Origin: Bradyrhizobium betae
Lineage (GTDB): Bacteria; Pseudomonadota; Alphaproteobacteria; Rhizobiales; Xanthobacteraceae
Direction of reading: 5' to 3'
Assembly: GCF_008932115.1 (NCBI RefSeq)
Contig: NZ_CP044543.1
Coordinates: forward strand, 2,548,501 to 2,612,500
Length of the DNA: 64,000 nucleotides
The notes beneath the pieces were generated by a model. That model worked only from the letters and a program-made list of their open reading frames with translations, did not search any database and was not told the origin of the DNA. Position numbers and translations under genes: made by a program. Below, in pieces: positions 1 to 8,932 of the stretch (positions within the stretch are counted from its first letter, which is position 1; each line of letters opens with the position of its first letter).

Positions 1-516
1 GAAATAGGTGTCGGCGTCCGCGATGCCCATCTTGTCGAGCTCGAAACGGGGCACGTTGTTGCCGGACGTCGAGTTCGGATCGACGAGGCCGAGGTTCTTG
101 CCCTTGAGCTGATCGACGCTCTTGTAGGGGCTGTTCGCCTTGACGAAGAACACCGAGTAATAGCCGGTCGAGCCGTCGGCGTTGATGTCGTTGGCGAAGG
201 CATCGGTCTTGACGCCGGTCAGGCGGGCGCGGGCGAACGACGCCGAGCCGTAGCTGGCGATATGGATGTTGCCGGCGCGCTGGCCTTCGATGACCGCGGC
301 GTAGTCGTTGGCGATGCGCAGCGTGACCTTCACGCCCAGTTCCTTGGAGAGGTAGCTGACGAACGGCGCCCAGCGCTCGGTGACGCCGGAGGCGTTCTCG
401 GCCGGAACGACCGCGAAGGTCAATTCGGGATATTTGGCTTTCCAGTCTTCGGCGGAAGCCGACGAGGCGAAAGCGAGCGCGGCGGCGCCGGCAAGAATGA
501 GTCTGCGAGTGATCAT
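1..516 (-). CDS. phnD: Phosphonate ABC transporter substrate-binding protein PhnD (C-terminus outside window)
   Basis: This is the N-terminal 172 residues of a periplasmic phosphonate-binding protein; the gene runs off the left edge. It starts at the ATG complementary to 514-516, with a signal peptide rich in Ala (MITRRLILAGAAALAFASSA). The mature part shows the PhnD/phosphite-binding pattern FAVVPAENASGVTERW, then IASYGSASFARAR and GLVDPNSTSGNN, which line the ligand pocket in this family. It lies 62 bases downstream of phnC on the same strand, so it should be the second gene of a phnCDE uptake operon, with phnE expected outside the window. Confidence 0.93.
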   Translation of the reverse strand, partial: MITRRLILAGAAALAFASSASAEDWKAKYPELTFAVVPAENASGVTERWAPFVSYLSKELGVKVTLRIANDYAAVIEGQRAGNIHIASYGSASFARARLTGVKTDAFANDINADGSTGYYSVFFVKANSPYKSVDQLKGKNLGLVDPNSTSGNNVPRFELDKMGIADADTYF

Positions 517-578
517 GATACCCTCTTCATCGGTTGGGTCGGTTGACGCAAAACTGGCAATCAGGCAGGTGGCGCAGC

Positions 579-1388
579 TCAGGCCGCCGCGGCCGTCCCG
601 AGCGCAGGGACGCCATCGGGGGCCGGCGCGGACGCACCACCCATGACATCGGCGGCTTCGAGATCGTAGAGCTCGCGCGCGACGTGATCGGTCAGCGCGG
701 CCGGCGCACCGTCGAACACCACGCGGCCCTGCGCCATGCCGATCAGGCGGTCGCAATAGCTGCGCGCCAGGTCGAGCGAATGCAAATTGCAGAGCACGGT
801 GATGCCGAAGTGCTTGTTGATGCGCAGCAGCGCATCCATGACGATCTTGGTGTTGCGCGGATCGAGCGAGGCGATCGGCTCGTCGGCGAGAATGATGTCG
901 GGCTGCTGCACCAGCGCGCGGGCGATCGCAACTCGCTGCTGCTGGCCGCCGGAGAGCTGATCGGCACGCTGGGCGGCGAGCGCGGCGATGTCGAACTGTT
1001 CGAGCGCGGACATCGCCAGCGCCTTGTCATGCTCGGGCCATGTCTGCGTGAGCGAGCGCCAGGCCGGCATCGTCGCAAGACGTCCCATCAGGACGTTGGT
1101 CAGCACGTCGAGCCGCCCGACCAGGTTGAATTGCTGGAAGATCATGGCCGAACGCGCCCGCCACTGCCGCAGCTCCTTGCCGCGCAGCGTGGTGACGTCG
1201 AGGCCGTCGAACAGGATGCGGCCCTGTGTCGGCGTCGCGAGGCGGTTGATGGTTCGCAGCAGCGTCGACTTGCCGGCACCGGAGCGCCCGATCACACCGA
1301 CGAAGCCGCCAGGGGAGATTTTGAACGAAGCGTCGTCCACCGCGGCTTTTGCGCCGAAGCGGCACGTCAGACCTTCAACCACCAGCAT
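579..1388 (-). CDS. phnC: Phosphonate ABC transporter ATP-binding protein PhnC
   Basis: This 269-residue cytoplasmic ATPase energises phosphonate import. The order of ABC motifs is complete: Walker [10 protein letters not shown] near residue 34, Q-loop in MIFQQFNLV, signature LSGGQQQRV, Walker [14 protein letters not shown] and the switch His in CNLHSLDLA. Length and the FQQFNLV segment are typical of PhnC. It is the first gene of the leftward operon (phnC-phnD) and faces the rightward phosphonate genes across a 174-base spacer that carries Pho-box-like repeats. Confidence 0.95.
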   Translation of the reverse strand: MLVVEGLTCRFGAKAAVDDASFKISPGGFVGVIGRSGAGKSTLLRTINRLATPTQGRILFDGLDVTTLRGKELRQWRARSAMIFQQFNLVGRLDVLTNVLMGRLATMPAWRSLTQTWPEHDKALAMSALEQFDIAALAAQRADQLSGGQQQRVAIARALVQQPDIILADEPIASLDPRNTKIVMDALLRINKHFGITVLCNLHSLDLARSYCDRLIGMAQGRVVFDGAPAALTDHVARELYDLEAADVMGGASAPAPDGVPALGTAAAA

Positions 1389-1432
1389 AGAGGGCTCCAG
1401 AGTAGCTGGGGCCCACCGCTAACGCCAGCGCT

Positions 1433-1449
1433 TGACACTTGTGTGACAC
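1433..1449 (-). promoter_or_regulatory. Pho-box-like direct repeat upstream of phnC
   Basis: On the minus strand GTGTCA occurs twice with an 11-base period (complement of TGACAC at 1433-1438 and 1444-1449). The Pho box is known as tandem 11-base CTGTCAT-like units bound by PhoB. The site lies 45 to 61 bases upstream of the phnC start and points toward it, which suggests phosphate-starvation control of phnCD. Confidence 0.55.
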
Positions 1450-1486
1450 GCACGATGCGATGCGGCGATGCTACGCACTTCGTCCC

Positions 1487-1515
1487 CTGTCATCGTCTTG
1501 TCATGACATTGTCAT
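1487..1515 (+). promoter_or_regulatory. Three-unit Pho box upstream of the rightward phn operon
   Basis: TGTCAT is present three times in exact 11-base register, beginning at 1488, 1499 and 1510, with CTGTCAT as the first unit. This matches the PhoB-binding direct-repeat design (CTGTCAT, 4-base spacer, CTGTCAT). It ends 47 bases before the start of the hexapeptide transferase gene. Activation by PhoB at low phosphate is inferred. Confidence 0.7.
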
Positions 1516-1562
1516 CAAGCCGCTCGAAGAGAAACGCCCGCCCTCAAACCGTCGGATGCAAC

Positions 1563-2222
1563 ATGGCCGGCAAGATGCTTTCGGTTCAACCGACCGTCGA
1601 CGCGTCCGCAAAGCTGCAGGAAACCAGGCTCGGCGCCTATACCGAGGTCGGCGCGCGCACGATCCTCACCGAAGTCACGATGGGCGACTACTCCTATGTC
1701 GTGAACGACGCGCAGATCACCTACACCACCATCGGGAAATTCTGCTCGATCGCGGCGATGACGCGCGTCAATCCCGGCAATCATCCGATGCAGCGCGCCA
1801 CACAGGCCCATTTCACCTACCGCTCCAGCGCCTACTTCCCGGGCGAGAGCGACGACGCGGAATTCTTCGACTGGCGGCGCCAGCATCACGTCCATATCGG
1901 CCATGACGTCTGGATCGGTCATGGCGCGGTCGTGCTGCCGGGCCGCAACATCGGCACCGGCGCGGTGATCGCGGCGGGGGCCATCGTCACCAAGGACGTG
2001 CCGGCCTACACCATCGTCGCCGGCAACCCGGCGCGCATCGTACGACGGCGGTTCTCGGAAGAGATCGCCGGCCGGCTCGCCAGGCTCGCCTGGTGGAACT
2101 GGGATCACGACAAATTGCGTGAGGCCCTGCCCGATTTCCGCAAGCTCGGGATTGAAGATTTTCTCTCCAAGTATGAAGCACAGGCACACTCCCCTGCCAG
2201 CCAACGAAGCGCGCTCGCGTGA
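1563..2222 (+). CDS. Hexapeptide-repeat acetyltransferase of phosphonate operons
   Basis: The 219-residue protein is a left-handed beta-helix acyltransferase of the kind found beside phnM in C-P lyase operons. Hexapeptide turns are visible in [19 protein letters not shown] and again in [31 protein letters not shown], with catalytic-type His in [10 protein letters not shown] and the usual C-terminal [13 protein letters not shown]. The open frame extends far upstream, but nothing before 1563 resembles this family and the Pho boxes lie there; ATG 1575 is an alternative start. Its stop overlaps the phnM start by four bases. The acetyl acceptor is unknown; an aminophosphonate is a reasonable guess. 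Confidence 0.85.
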   Translation: MAGKMLSVQPTVDASAKLQETRLGAYTEVGARTILTEVTMGDYSYVVNDAQITYTTIGKFCSIAAMTRVNPGNHPMQRATQAHFTYRSSAYFPGESDDAEFFDWRRQHHVHIGHDVWIGHGAVVLPGRNIGTGAVIAAGAIVTKDVPAYTIVAGNPARIVRRRFSEEIAGRLARLAWWNWDHDKLREALPDFRKLGIEDFLSKYEAQAHSPASQRSALA

Positions 2223-3412
2223 CAGACATCTTCCTTGAAGGCGGCCGGGCCCTGATCGGCACCGGGTTCGTCGAAACCTCGCTTGGCGTGTCCGGAACGG
2301 ATATTGCGCAGGTCGACGCCTCTCGCGGCCGCGCGCGGCTGGCGATCGACGCGCGAGATCTGCTGGTGCTGCCCGGTATCGTCGACCTGCACGGCGACGC
2401 CTTCGAGCGGCAGATGATGCCGCGCGCGGGCGTCGACTTCCCGATCGATGTCGCGCTCGCCGACAGCGACCGCCAGGCGATCGGCAACGGCATCACCACG
2501 GTGTTTCACGCCACGACCTGCTCGTGGGAACCGGGCCTGCGCAGCGCGGACAATGCGCGGGGGCTGATGGAGGCGATCGAGCGGCAGCGCCCGCAATTCG
2601 CCGCCGACACCCGCTTTCACCTGCGGCACGAGACCTACAATCTCGACGCCGAGGCCGAGATCACCCAATGGCTCGCCGAAGGGCGCGTCGACCTGTTCGC
2701 CTTCAACGACCACATGGACGGCACCGTCGCCGACATGGCCAAGCCCCGCAAACGCAACCGCATGGTGGAGCGGACCGGGCTGACGAGCGAGGACTTCGAC
2801 GAACTGGTCGCGCGTATCGTCGCGCGCGCAGCCGACGTGCCCGCTTCCGTGTCGCGGCTGGCCGCGGTGGCCCGCGCCGCCGGGGTGCGGATGCTCTCGC
2901 ATGACGATGCGACGCCGGCGATGCGCCAGGAGTTTCGCCAACTGGGCGCTGACATCGCGGAGTTTCCGATCAACGAGGAGACGGCGCGGGCGGCAGCCAA
3001 CCACGGCGACGCCATCGTCTATGGCGCGCCGAACGTCGTGCGCGGCGGCAGCCACACCGGCTGGACCAAGGCGGCCGACATGATCGCCAAGGGGCTCTGC
3101 TCGGTGCTGGCGTCGGACTATTACTATCCCGCGCAGCTGCTCGCCGCATTCCGCCTCGCCGCCGATGGCGTGCTGCCGTTGCCGAAGGCCTGGGATCTGG
3201 TCTCCGCCGGGCCCGCGCGCGCGACCGGCTTTGCCGATCGCGGCGTCATCGCCGAAGGATGCCGCGCCGACATTCTGCTGGTCGACGACACCGTGCCGCT
3301 GCGGCCGCGGCTGGTCGCGGTGATCGCAGGCGGCAAGCTCGTGCACCTGACCGACGCGACGCGGCTACTCAGCGCGGCGGCAACGCCCCGCGAGGCTGTC
3401 GTCGCGGCATAA
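2219..3412 (+). CDS. phnM: PhnM, alpha-D-ribose 1-methylphosphonate 5-triphosphate diphosphatase
   Basis: PhnM removes pyrophosphate from ribose methylphosphonate triphosphate in the C-P lyase pathway. The 397-residue protein is an amidohydrolase-fold enzyme with metal ligands in [16 protein letters not shown] and family-specific [19 protein letters not shown], then [29 protein letters not shown] and [12 protein letters not shown]. It starts with GTG in a four-base overlap with the previous stop, indicating translational coupling. The lyase core genes phnG-L are not in this window. Confidence 0.95.
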   Translation: MTDIFLEGGRALIGTGFVETSLGVSGTDIAQVDASRGRARLAIDARDLLVLPGIVDLHGDAFERQMMPRAGVDFPIDVALADSDRQAIGNGITTVFHATTCSWEPGLRSADNARGLMEAIERQRPQFAADTRFHLRHETYNLDAEAEITQWLAEGRVDLFAFNDHMDGTVADMAKPRKRNRMVERTGLTSEDFDELVARIVARAADVPASVSRLAAVARAAGVRMLSHDDATPAMRQEFRQLGADIAEFPINEETARAAANHGDAIVYGAPNVVRGGSHTGWTKAADMIAKGLCSVLASDYYYPAQLLAAFRLAADGVLPLPKAWDLVSAGPARATGFADRGVIAEGCRADILLVDDTVPLRPRLVAVIAGGKLVHLTDATRLLSAAATPREAVVAA

Positions 3413-3430
3413 ATTGGTTATGCTGAGACG

Positions 3431-4129
3431 ATGACCGGTTTCCCCCGCTACGCGATCTATTTTGCCGCAGGCAGCACCAGCGCGCTGTCGCGCTTGGGCG
3501 CCGAGCTGCTTGGCTACGATGCCTATACCGGGGACGAGGTTTCGTTTCCGCAGGAGGCGCAGCATGTCGCGCCTGACTGGCGCGAGATGACCACCGATCC
3601 CCGCAAATACGGTTTCCACGGCACGCTGAAAGCGCCGATGGCGCTGGCGGCCGGGAAGACCGAAGCGGAGCTCATGGCGGCGTGTACCGAATTTGCCGGC
3701 AAAGTGCGGCCCATTCCAGTGATCCGGCCGGTCGTCGATGCCATCAGCGGCTTCATCGCCGTCATTCCGGTCGAGCCGGTCGACGCGCTGCAACAGCTCG
3801 CCGCCGATTGCGTCCGAGATTTCGACTCCTTTCGCACCGAGCTGACCGCGGAAGACCGCGCGCGGCGCAAGCCCGAGAAACTGAGCGAGCGGCAGCGCGA
3901 CTATCTCGACCGCTGGGGTTACCCTTACGTGATGGAAGAATTCCGCTTCCACATGACGCTGACGGGACGGCTGGACGCGGAACGGCGCGGACCTGTTCTG
4001 GCGATGCTGCGGGAACGGTTTGAGTCGCTGAAGCTCGATACGCTCGCGATTGATCGCATCGCGCTATTCAAGCAGCACGATGCCAAGGCACGCTTCCGCA
4101 TTGTTGGTGAGTGGGCGCTGGTTCGTTAG
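3431..4129 (+). CDS. DUF1045 phosphonate-operon protein (2H phosphoesterase-like)
   Basis: This 232-residue protein matches the DUF1045 family seen next to C-P lyase genes. It begins TGFPRYAIYFAAG, has an H-x-T/S-like pair in YGFHGTLKAPMAL near residue 60 and FRFHMTLTGRL near residue 175, the two-histidine pattern of 2H phosphoesterases. Inference from that fold is hydrolysis of a cyclic phosphate intermediate, a step the C-P lyase pathway needs, but no assay is known to me. It is 18 bases downstream of phnM and should be the last gene of this operon, because a palindromic repeat follows. Confidence 0.82.
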   Translation: MTGFPRYAIYFAAGSTSALSRLGAELLGYDAYTGDEVSFPQEAQHVAPDWREMTTDPRKYGFHGTLKAPMALAAGKTEAELMAACTEFAGKVRPIPVIRPVVDAISGFIAVIPVEPVDALQQLAADCVRDFDSFRTELTAEDRARRKPEKLSERQRDYLDRWGYPYVMEEFRFHMTLTGRLDAERRGPVLAMLRERFESLKLDTLAIDRIALFKQHDAKARFRIVGEWALVR

Positions 4130-4153
4130 CCGAGCTAACGCGTCATCGTCAGT

Positions 4154-4285
4154 GTCGTCCCCGCGTACGCGGGGATCCATAACCCCAGGGAGAGGTTATG
4201 GCGCGAGCTGACAACCCCGAGTCTTCGCCAAACTTCTCCCTGGGGCTATGGGTCCCGGATCTGCGCTTCGCTTGTCCGGGACGAC
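4154..4285. repeat. REPIN-like palindromic repeat A
   Basis: Two hairpin halves face each other: GTCGTCCCCGCG-TACGCGGGG-ATCCATAACC on the left and GGGTCCCGGATC...GTCCGGGACGAC on the right. It separates the phn operon from the convergent DHDPS-like gene and may serve as a bidirectional transcription end. Confidence 0.75.
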
Positions 4286-4301
4286 GGTGGAGTGTTTGGC
4301 G

Positions 4302-5240
4302 CTACTTCCCCCACCTTAGCGCCAGCGCATCGCGCTCCCTGGCCAGCTCCAGCAACCCTGTCCGCGTCGCGGGATGCAGCGGCTGCAGCGGATGGCGCAC
4401 CGTTTCGGACTTGATGACGCCGCCGGCCTGCATCATGACCTTGCAGGCGATCAGGCCGCATTGGCGGTTTTCGTAGTTGATCAGCGGCAGCCAGCGCTCG
4501 TAGGCGGCTTTCGCTTCCTCGCGCTTGCCGGCGAAATAGGGATCGATGATCTGGCGAATGCCGTCGGGATAGCCGCCGCCGGTCATGGCGCCGGTGGCAC
4601 CGGCATCGAGATCGGCAAGCAGCGTAATCGCCTCCTCGCCGTCCCACGGGCCTTCGATGTCCTTGCCGCCCGCCTCGATCAGGCTGCGCAGCTTCGATGC
4701 AGCGCCGGGCACCTCGATCTTGAAGTAACGGATGTTGGAGAACTCGCGCGACAGCCGCGCCAGCAGGTCGACCGACAGCGGCGTGCCCGCCACCGGCGCG
4801 TCCTGGATCATGATGGGGATGGTGATGGCGTCCGAGAGCACCTTGAAGAATTCGACGACGCCTTTCTCGGGCACGCGAAAGGTTGCGCCGTGATAGGGCG
4901 GCATCACCATCACCATGGCCGCGCCGGCCGCTTCGGCCTGCCTGCTGCGCGCGGCGCAGACGGCCGAGCTGAAATGGGTGGTGGTGACGATCACGGGCAC
5001 GCGTCCCGCGACATGCTCCAGCACCGCATGCATCACGGTCTCGCGCTCGGCATCGGTGAGCACGAACTGCTCGGAGAAATTGGCGAGGATGCAGAGGCCG
5101 TGCGAACCGGCATCGATCATGAAATCGACGCAGCGGCGCTGGCCTTCCAGGTCCAGCTCGCCGCGTTCGTCGAAGATGGTGGGCACGACCGGGAACACGC
5201 CGCGATAGGGGCGCTGGGCCTTGTGTGGGGTGACCGGCAT
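4302..5240 (-). CDS. Dihydrodipicolinate synthase family protein
   Basis: This 312-residue (beta/alpha)8 lyase belongs to the DHDPS/N-acetylneuraminate lyase superfamily. It opens with RPYRGVFPVVPTIFDERGELD and carries the Schiff-base Lys in IRYFKIEVPG near residue 172. The usual GTTGE substrate-carboxylate motif is replaced by ILANFSEQF, so it is probably not DapA and its substrate is open. I chose ATG 5240 because GGAGAG sits five bases upstream of it, within the 12 bases that separate it from an earlier ATG at 5252. The C-terminus contains a Cys and a basic tail. The gene stands alone between a repeat and the chemoreceptor gene. Confidence 0.82.
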   Translation of the reverse strand: MPVTPHKAQRPYRGVFPVVPTIFDERGELDLEGQRRCVDFMIDAGSHGLCILANFSEQFVLTDAERETVMHAVLEHVAGRVPVIVTTTHFSSAVCAARSRQAEAAGAAMVMVMPPYHGATFRVPEKGVVEFFKVLSDAITIPIMIQDAPVAGTPLSVDLLARLSREFSNIRYFKIEVPGAASKLRSLIEAGGKDIEGPWDGEEAITLLADLDAGATGAMTGGGYPDGIRQIIDPYFAGKREEAKAAYERWLPLINYENRQCGLIACKVMMQAGGVIKSETVRHPLQPLHPATRTGLLELARERDALALRWGK

Positions 5241-5363
5241 CGAACTCTCCATCCCTGATGTTCTTGTCGTCTGTCGCCGCGCTGGCGCGACATCACAGAT
5301 TTACCCGGCGCGCGGATCGGCGGCAATGCCGGCCCGCGCGCCGTGGGAACAGGGGACAGAGCG

Positions 5364-7445
5364 TCAGGCTGACTTCACCGCGCCAAGGAAGCCCTCGACC
5401 GCGGTACGGAGACGATCGGCGTCGGCCGACATCTTCTTCACGGAGTCGGAAAGAACCGTGCCGGCGTTGCCGGTCTCCTGGTTGAGCTTGGCGACGCCGC
5501 CGATGGTATCGGTGACCTCGCGGGTGCCTTGCGCCGCCTGCTGGAAATTGCGCGAGATCTCGGTGGTCGCGGCGCGCTGCTCCTCCACGGCCGCCGCAAT
5601 CGCGGTCATCTTCTCGTCGATGCCGCTGATGGCGCCGCCGATGGAACGGATCGCGGCAACGGCCTGCCCCGTCGCCCCCTGGATCTCCTCGACCTGCCGC
5701 GAAATCTCTTCCGTAGCGTTCGCGGTCTGCGCCGCCAGGCTCTTGACCTCGCCCGCGACCACGGCGAAGCCGCGGCCCGCCTCTCCGGCGCGCGCGGCCT
5801 CGATGGTCGCGTTGAGCGCCAGCAGATTGGTCTGGCCGGCGATGGCGTGGATCATCTTCACGACCTCGCCGATGCGGCTCGCGGTCTGATCGAGGACTTC
5901 GACGGTCGCGTTGGTTTGCTCGACCTGCGCTACCGCTTCGCGCGCCTCGCGGGCGCTGGACTGCACCTGTGCGGAGATCTCGCCGACGGACGCGGAGAGC
6001 TCCTCGGTGGCAGCCGCGATGGTTTCGAGATTGTTGGTGGCCTGCTCGGCGGCAGAGGAGACAGCCGCGGTCTGACTGCTGGATTCCGCAACCAGCGAGC
6101 GCACGCCCGTGGCCGTCCCATCGAGCTCCCGGGCCGATGCCGCGACGCTGTGAATGACGGCCTGCACGGTGTCGTCGAAGCTGCGGCATGCGGCATCCAC
6201 GGTACCGGAGCGTGCTAGCTGCAGCGCCTGCTGCGATTCGCGCTCCTGGCCCAGACGCTCCGCGGTCGCTGCGCTCTCGCGCAGGCTTTCGAGTGCGGCC
6301 GCCATGGTGCCGAACTCGTCGGGATATGCGGATTGCGGAACCGGCGTCGCATAGTCGCGCGCGCCGATCCGCGCGATCGCATCGAGGATGGCGCGCACCG
6401 GACGCATCAGGCGATTGCGGACCACATACACACCGGCCAGCGTCACGGCGAGCGCGACCAGGAATGCGAGCGACTGCAGGACGAGATTGGTGAGCGCCTT
6501 GGCCTGAACTGTCTCGGCACGCGCGATGGACTGGTCCAGCGCCTTGGTCGCGACGCCGACAATGAGCGGGAACGGCGACTGGCAGAGCGTATTCCACTCC
6601 GAGGCGGGCATCGCGGGCTTGCCGCTACCGTCGAAGTTCTTCGTGAGCTCGCCGATCTGCTTCAGCACGCCGTCGGTCTTGGCCTGAGCGTCTTTGGCCG
6701 CATTTACCAGTTCAGCGGCCACATCGGGCGCAGCCATCACCTCGGCCATGCCGGCCCAGCCTGAGGCAATGGTTCCGTCCCATTGCGCCAGCTGGCGCTT
6801 CTGAGTGTCGTCCAGCGGCTTGCTGCCGTTCACGTTCGAGCGAAGCATCGAGCAGTGCACGCCATAGCGGTCACGCACCTGCCAGGCGAGGCGGCGGACC
6901 TGGATCATGCGGGCGATGAAGGGATCGTTCATCCAGGCGCGGTTCGACACCGCGGTGGAGGCGAGGTTGGCCGTGTCGATCACCTTGGTGACGGCATCGT
7001 ACCAGGGGTTGGTCCGCTCGATCTTTCGCTCGGCGCGCGGGCGCTTGGCTTCGTCGTAGAATAATTGGAACTGCGGCGCGGCGTCGTTCCAACGCTGCTT
7101 CAACGTGCCGGCGAGCTCGTCGCGGCGGGCGAATTCGATGGTTGAGAGCGCCGCGCCAATGGCGTCATAACCGGCCTGCTCGGCCTTCTCGGCGGCCTCA
7201 AGCTTCGCACGCGGCTCGTCTTCGCCGAGGATCGCGCTCTGGGCGTCGCCGCGATTGTTGCGCAAGGACAGCACGCCCTGGAAAATCGCCTTGTCGGCGG
7301 CAGCAAGCCGCTCGGTCTCGAGACTCTCGCTGTAGCGGCCGAAGGCCCCTACCATCTGGATCGCCGTCGCGGCCAGCGCACCGGCCGCCAGCAGGGCCAT
7401 CAAGGTCAGGAGAAGCGAACTTACCGATTTCTTAAAAATTGCCAT
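5364..7445 (-). CDS. Methyl-accepting chemotaxis protein
   Basis: The 693-residue receptor has a first membrane helix at about residues 8-30, a long periplasmic helical sensor region to about 318, a second membrane helix near 320-342, a HAMP segment ([18 protein letters not shown]) and a C-terminal signalling hairpin with the conserved tip [20 protein letters not shown] near residue 535. The periplasmic part contains two Cys (YGVHCSML and NTLCQSP). No NWETF-type CheR tether is present at the end. No chemotaxis operon is adjacent, so this is an orphan receptor; the ligand cannot be told. Start ATG 7445 gives MAIFKKSV directly before the helix. Confidence 0.93.
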   Translation of the reverse strand: MAIFKKSVSSLLLTLMALLAAGALAATAIQMVGAFGRYSESLETERLAAADKAIFQGVLSLRNNRGDAQSAILGEDEPRAKLEAAEKAEQAGYDAIGAALSTIEFARRDELAGTLKQRWNDAAPQFQLFYDEAKRPRAERKIERTNPWYDAVTKVIDTANLASTAVSNRAWMNDPFIARMIQVRRLAWQVRDRYGVHCSMLRSNVNGSKPLDDTQKRQLAQWDGTIASGWAGMAEVMAAPDVAAELVNAAKDAQAKTDGVLKQIGELTKNFDGSGKPAMPASEWNTLCQSPFPLIVGVATKALDQSIARAETVQAKALTNLVLQSLAFLVALAVTLAGVYVVRNRLMRPVRAILDAIARIGARDYATPVPQSAYPDEFGTMAAALESLRESAATAERLGQERESQQALQLARSGTVDAACRSFDDTVQAVIHSVAASARELDGTATGVRSLVAESSSQTAAVSSAAEQATNNLETIAAATEELSASVGEISAQVQSSAREAREAVAQVEQTNATVEVLDQTASRIGEVVKMIHAIAGQTNLLALNATIEAARAGEAGRGFAVVAGEVKSLAAQTANATEEISRQVEEIQGATGQAVAAIRSIGGAISGIDEKMTAIAAAVEEQRAATTEISRNFQQAAQGTREVTDTIGGVAKLNQETGNAGTVLSDSVKKMSADADRLRTAVEGFLGAVKSA

Positions 7446-7570
7446 GGGGTCGAGGGGCCTACTCTGCAAGAGAGGCCACCTTGCACCGCGACATGCCAAT
7501 GTTCCGTTAAGGTTTTAGTTGAATTGAGGCGGTTGCGCCTGCACGCTTTCGGGCGACGGCCAGCAGAACC

Positions 7571-8341
7571 TTACGCAACCTTGGTGAAATCCGGCGGGCG
7601 GCGCTCGGCGAACGCGGTGAACGCCTCGCGCGCCTCGGCGGTGCGCAGCCGCTGTGCGAACTGCTGGCCTTCCGCCTGCATCTGCGCGAGCAAAACTTCG
7701 CCATTGCGCATCAGCTTCTTGGTGGCGGTGAGCGCGCCGGCCGGCTGGCGGGCAAGCCGGTGGGCGAGCGCGAGGGCCTCGGCATCGAGCTTGTCGAGCG
7801 GGACCACCCGGTTGGCGAGGCCCCAGTCCAGCGCGGCCTTCGCCGGCACGGTCTCGCCGAGCGCAAACATTTCGTAGGCGCGGGCGTAGCCGATGCGCGC
7901 CGGCATCAGCAAGCTCGAGGCGGCCTCCGGCACCAGCGCCAGGCTGACAAAGGGCGTCGACAATTGCGCATTGTCGGCGAGCACCACGAGGTCGCAATGC
8001 AGCAGCATCGTGGTGCCGACGCCGACGGCGCGGCCCTGCACGGCCGCGACCAACGGTCGCGTACAGCGCGCCAGCGACTGGATGAAGCGTATGACGTTGC
8101 GGCTGCCCTCGGACTTGCCGGCCGCCACGGCCGCGAACTCGCCGACGTCGTTGCCGGCGGTGAACATGTCGCCTTCGCCGCGGATCAGGATCACGCGGGC
8201 CGAGGGATCGAACTCGGCGGATTCGATGGTGTCGGCGAGCTTGCCGTACATCGCATCCGTCAGCGCGTTCTTCTTGTCGGGGCGCGCCAGCGTGAGCGTG
8301 AGAATTCCGCCGTTGTTCTCGATCCGGACCAGGTCAGTCAT
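7571..8341 (-). CDS. Enoyl-CoA hydratase/isomerase family protein
   Basis: The 256-residue crotonase-fold protein starts MTDLVRIENNGGILTL. Oxyanion-hole segments are MFTAGNDVGEF and VQGRAVGVGTTMLLHCD, and a Glu in LALVPEAAS takes the position of a catalytic acid; the first catalytic Glu of true hydratases is not obvious, so isomerase or hydrolase activity is possible. It follows a MarR-family gene by 11 bases on the same strand, implying one transcript under that regulator. Confidence 0.88.
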   Translation of the reverse strand: MTDLVRIENNGGILTLTLARPDKKNALTDAMYGKLADTIESAEFDPSARVILIRGEGDMFTAGNDVGEFAAVAAGKSEGSRNVIRFIQSLARCTRPLVAAVQGRAVGVGTTMLLHCDLVVLADNAQLSTPFVSLALVPEAASSLLMPARIGYARAYEMFALGETVPAKAALDWGLANRVVPLDKLDAEALALAHRLARQPAGALTATKKLMRNGEVLLAQMQAEGQQFAQRLRTAEAREAFTAFAERRPPDFTKVA

Positions 8342-8352
8342 TTGTTGGCTCC

Positions 8353-8814
8353 TCATTCCTTTGAATCTCGCGAAGGGTCTCTTGGAAATTTGTCCTGAAT
8401 GCTCGTCAGCCAGCGCGCGACGATGTCGATCTCCGCGCTGGAAAATCCTTCCGTCAATGCCGCATTGATCCCGGCCGCATCGGTCTTCGCCTGCGCCAGC
8501 GCGGTTCGCCCCTTCGGCGTCAGCCACACCCGCCAGGCGCGGCCGTCCTCGCGATCGGCCCGCCGCTCGACCAGCCTTGCCGCAACACTGCGATCGACGA
8601 GACCGGAAATCCCGGCCGGCCCCATGTCCAGCGCCGCGCCCGCCTCGCCCATCAGCACGCCGTCCTGCCTGCCGAGAATGAACAGCAGCCCCGCCTGCGC
8701 CGGCGTCACCTCGCTCGAAGGCTGCGCCGCCATCCAGCGCTGCAACCGGCGTTGCGCGACATTCAGCAGATAGATCAGCCGGTGATGCCTCGCTGCGGCT
8801 TCTTTACTTCGCAT
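8353..8814 (-). CDS. MarR family transcriptional regulator
   Basis: This 153-residue winged-helix protein has the MarR DNA-binding core: a helix RRLQRWMAAQ, then GVLMGEAGAALDMGPAGISGLVDRSVAARLVERRADREDGRAWRVWLT split over residues 50-105, with the DREDGRAWRVWLT wing typical of the family. It is immediately upstream of the enoyl-CoA hydratase gene and probably represses its own operon in response to an aromatic or acyl-CoA ligand (inference). Confidence 0.9.
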   Translation of the reverse strand: MRSKEAAARHHRLIYLLNVAQRRLQRWMAAQPSSEVTPAQAGLLFILGRQDGVLMGEAGAALDMGPAGISGLVDRSVAARLVERRADREDGRAWRVWLTPKGRTALAQAKTDAAGINAALTEGFSSAEIDIVARWLTSIQDKFPRDPSRDSKE

Positions 8815-8932
8815 GCGAAGTATTTAGCCGGAGCGGGAGAGGTTGTCAAACGGGCACGTTCTCGGTGCGGCGTAACAAGGCGCGGATGGCCGGGACGAGC
8901 CCGGCCATGACGCTATGGTGACAGTCGATGTC

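Noticed and set aside
534..1562. Long open frame running into the hexapeptide transferase gene
   Set aside because: It is antisense to phnC, covers the Pho-box region, and shows no family resemblance; the real protein begins at 1563.
2105..3346. Large antisense open frame over phnM
   Set aside because: High-GC shadow with no recognisable motif; phnM on the other strand has full family motifs.
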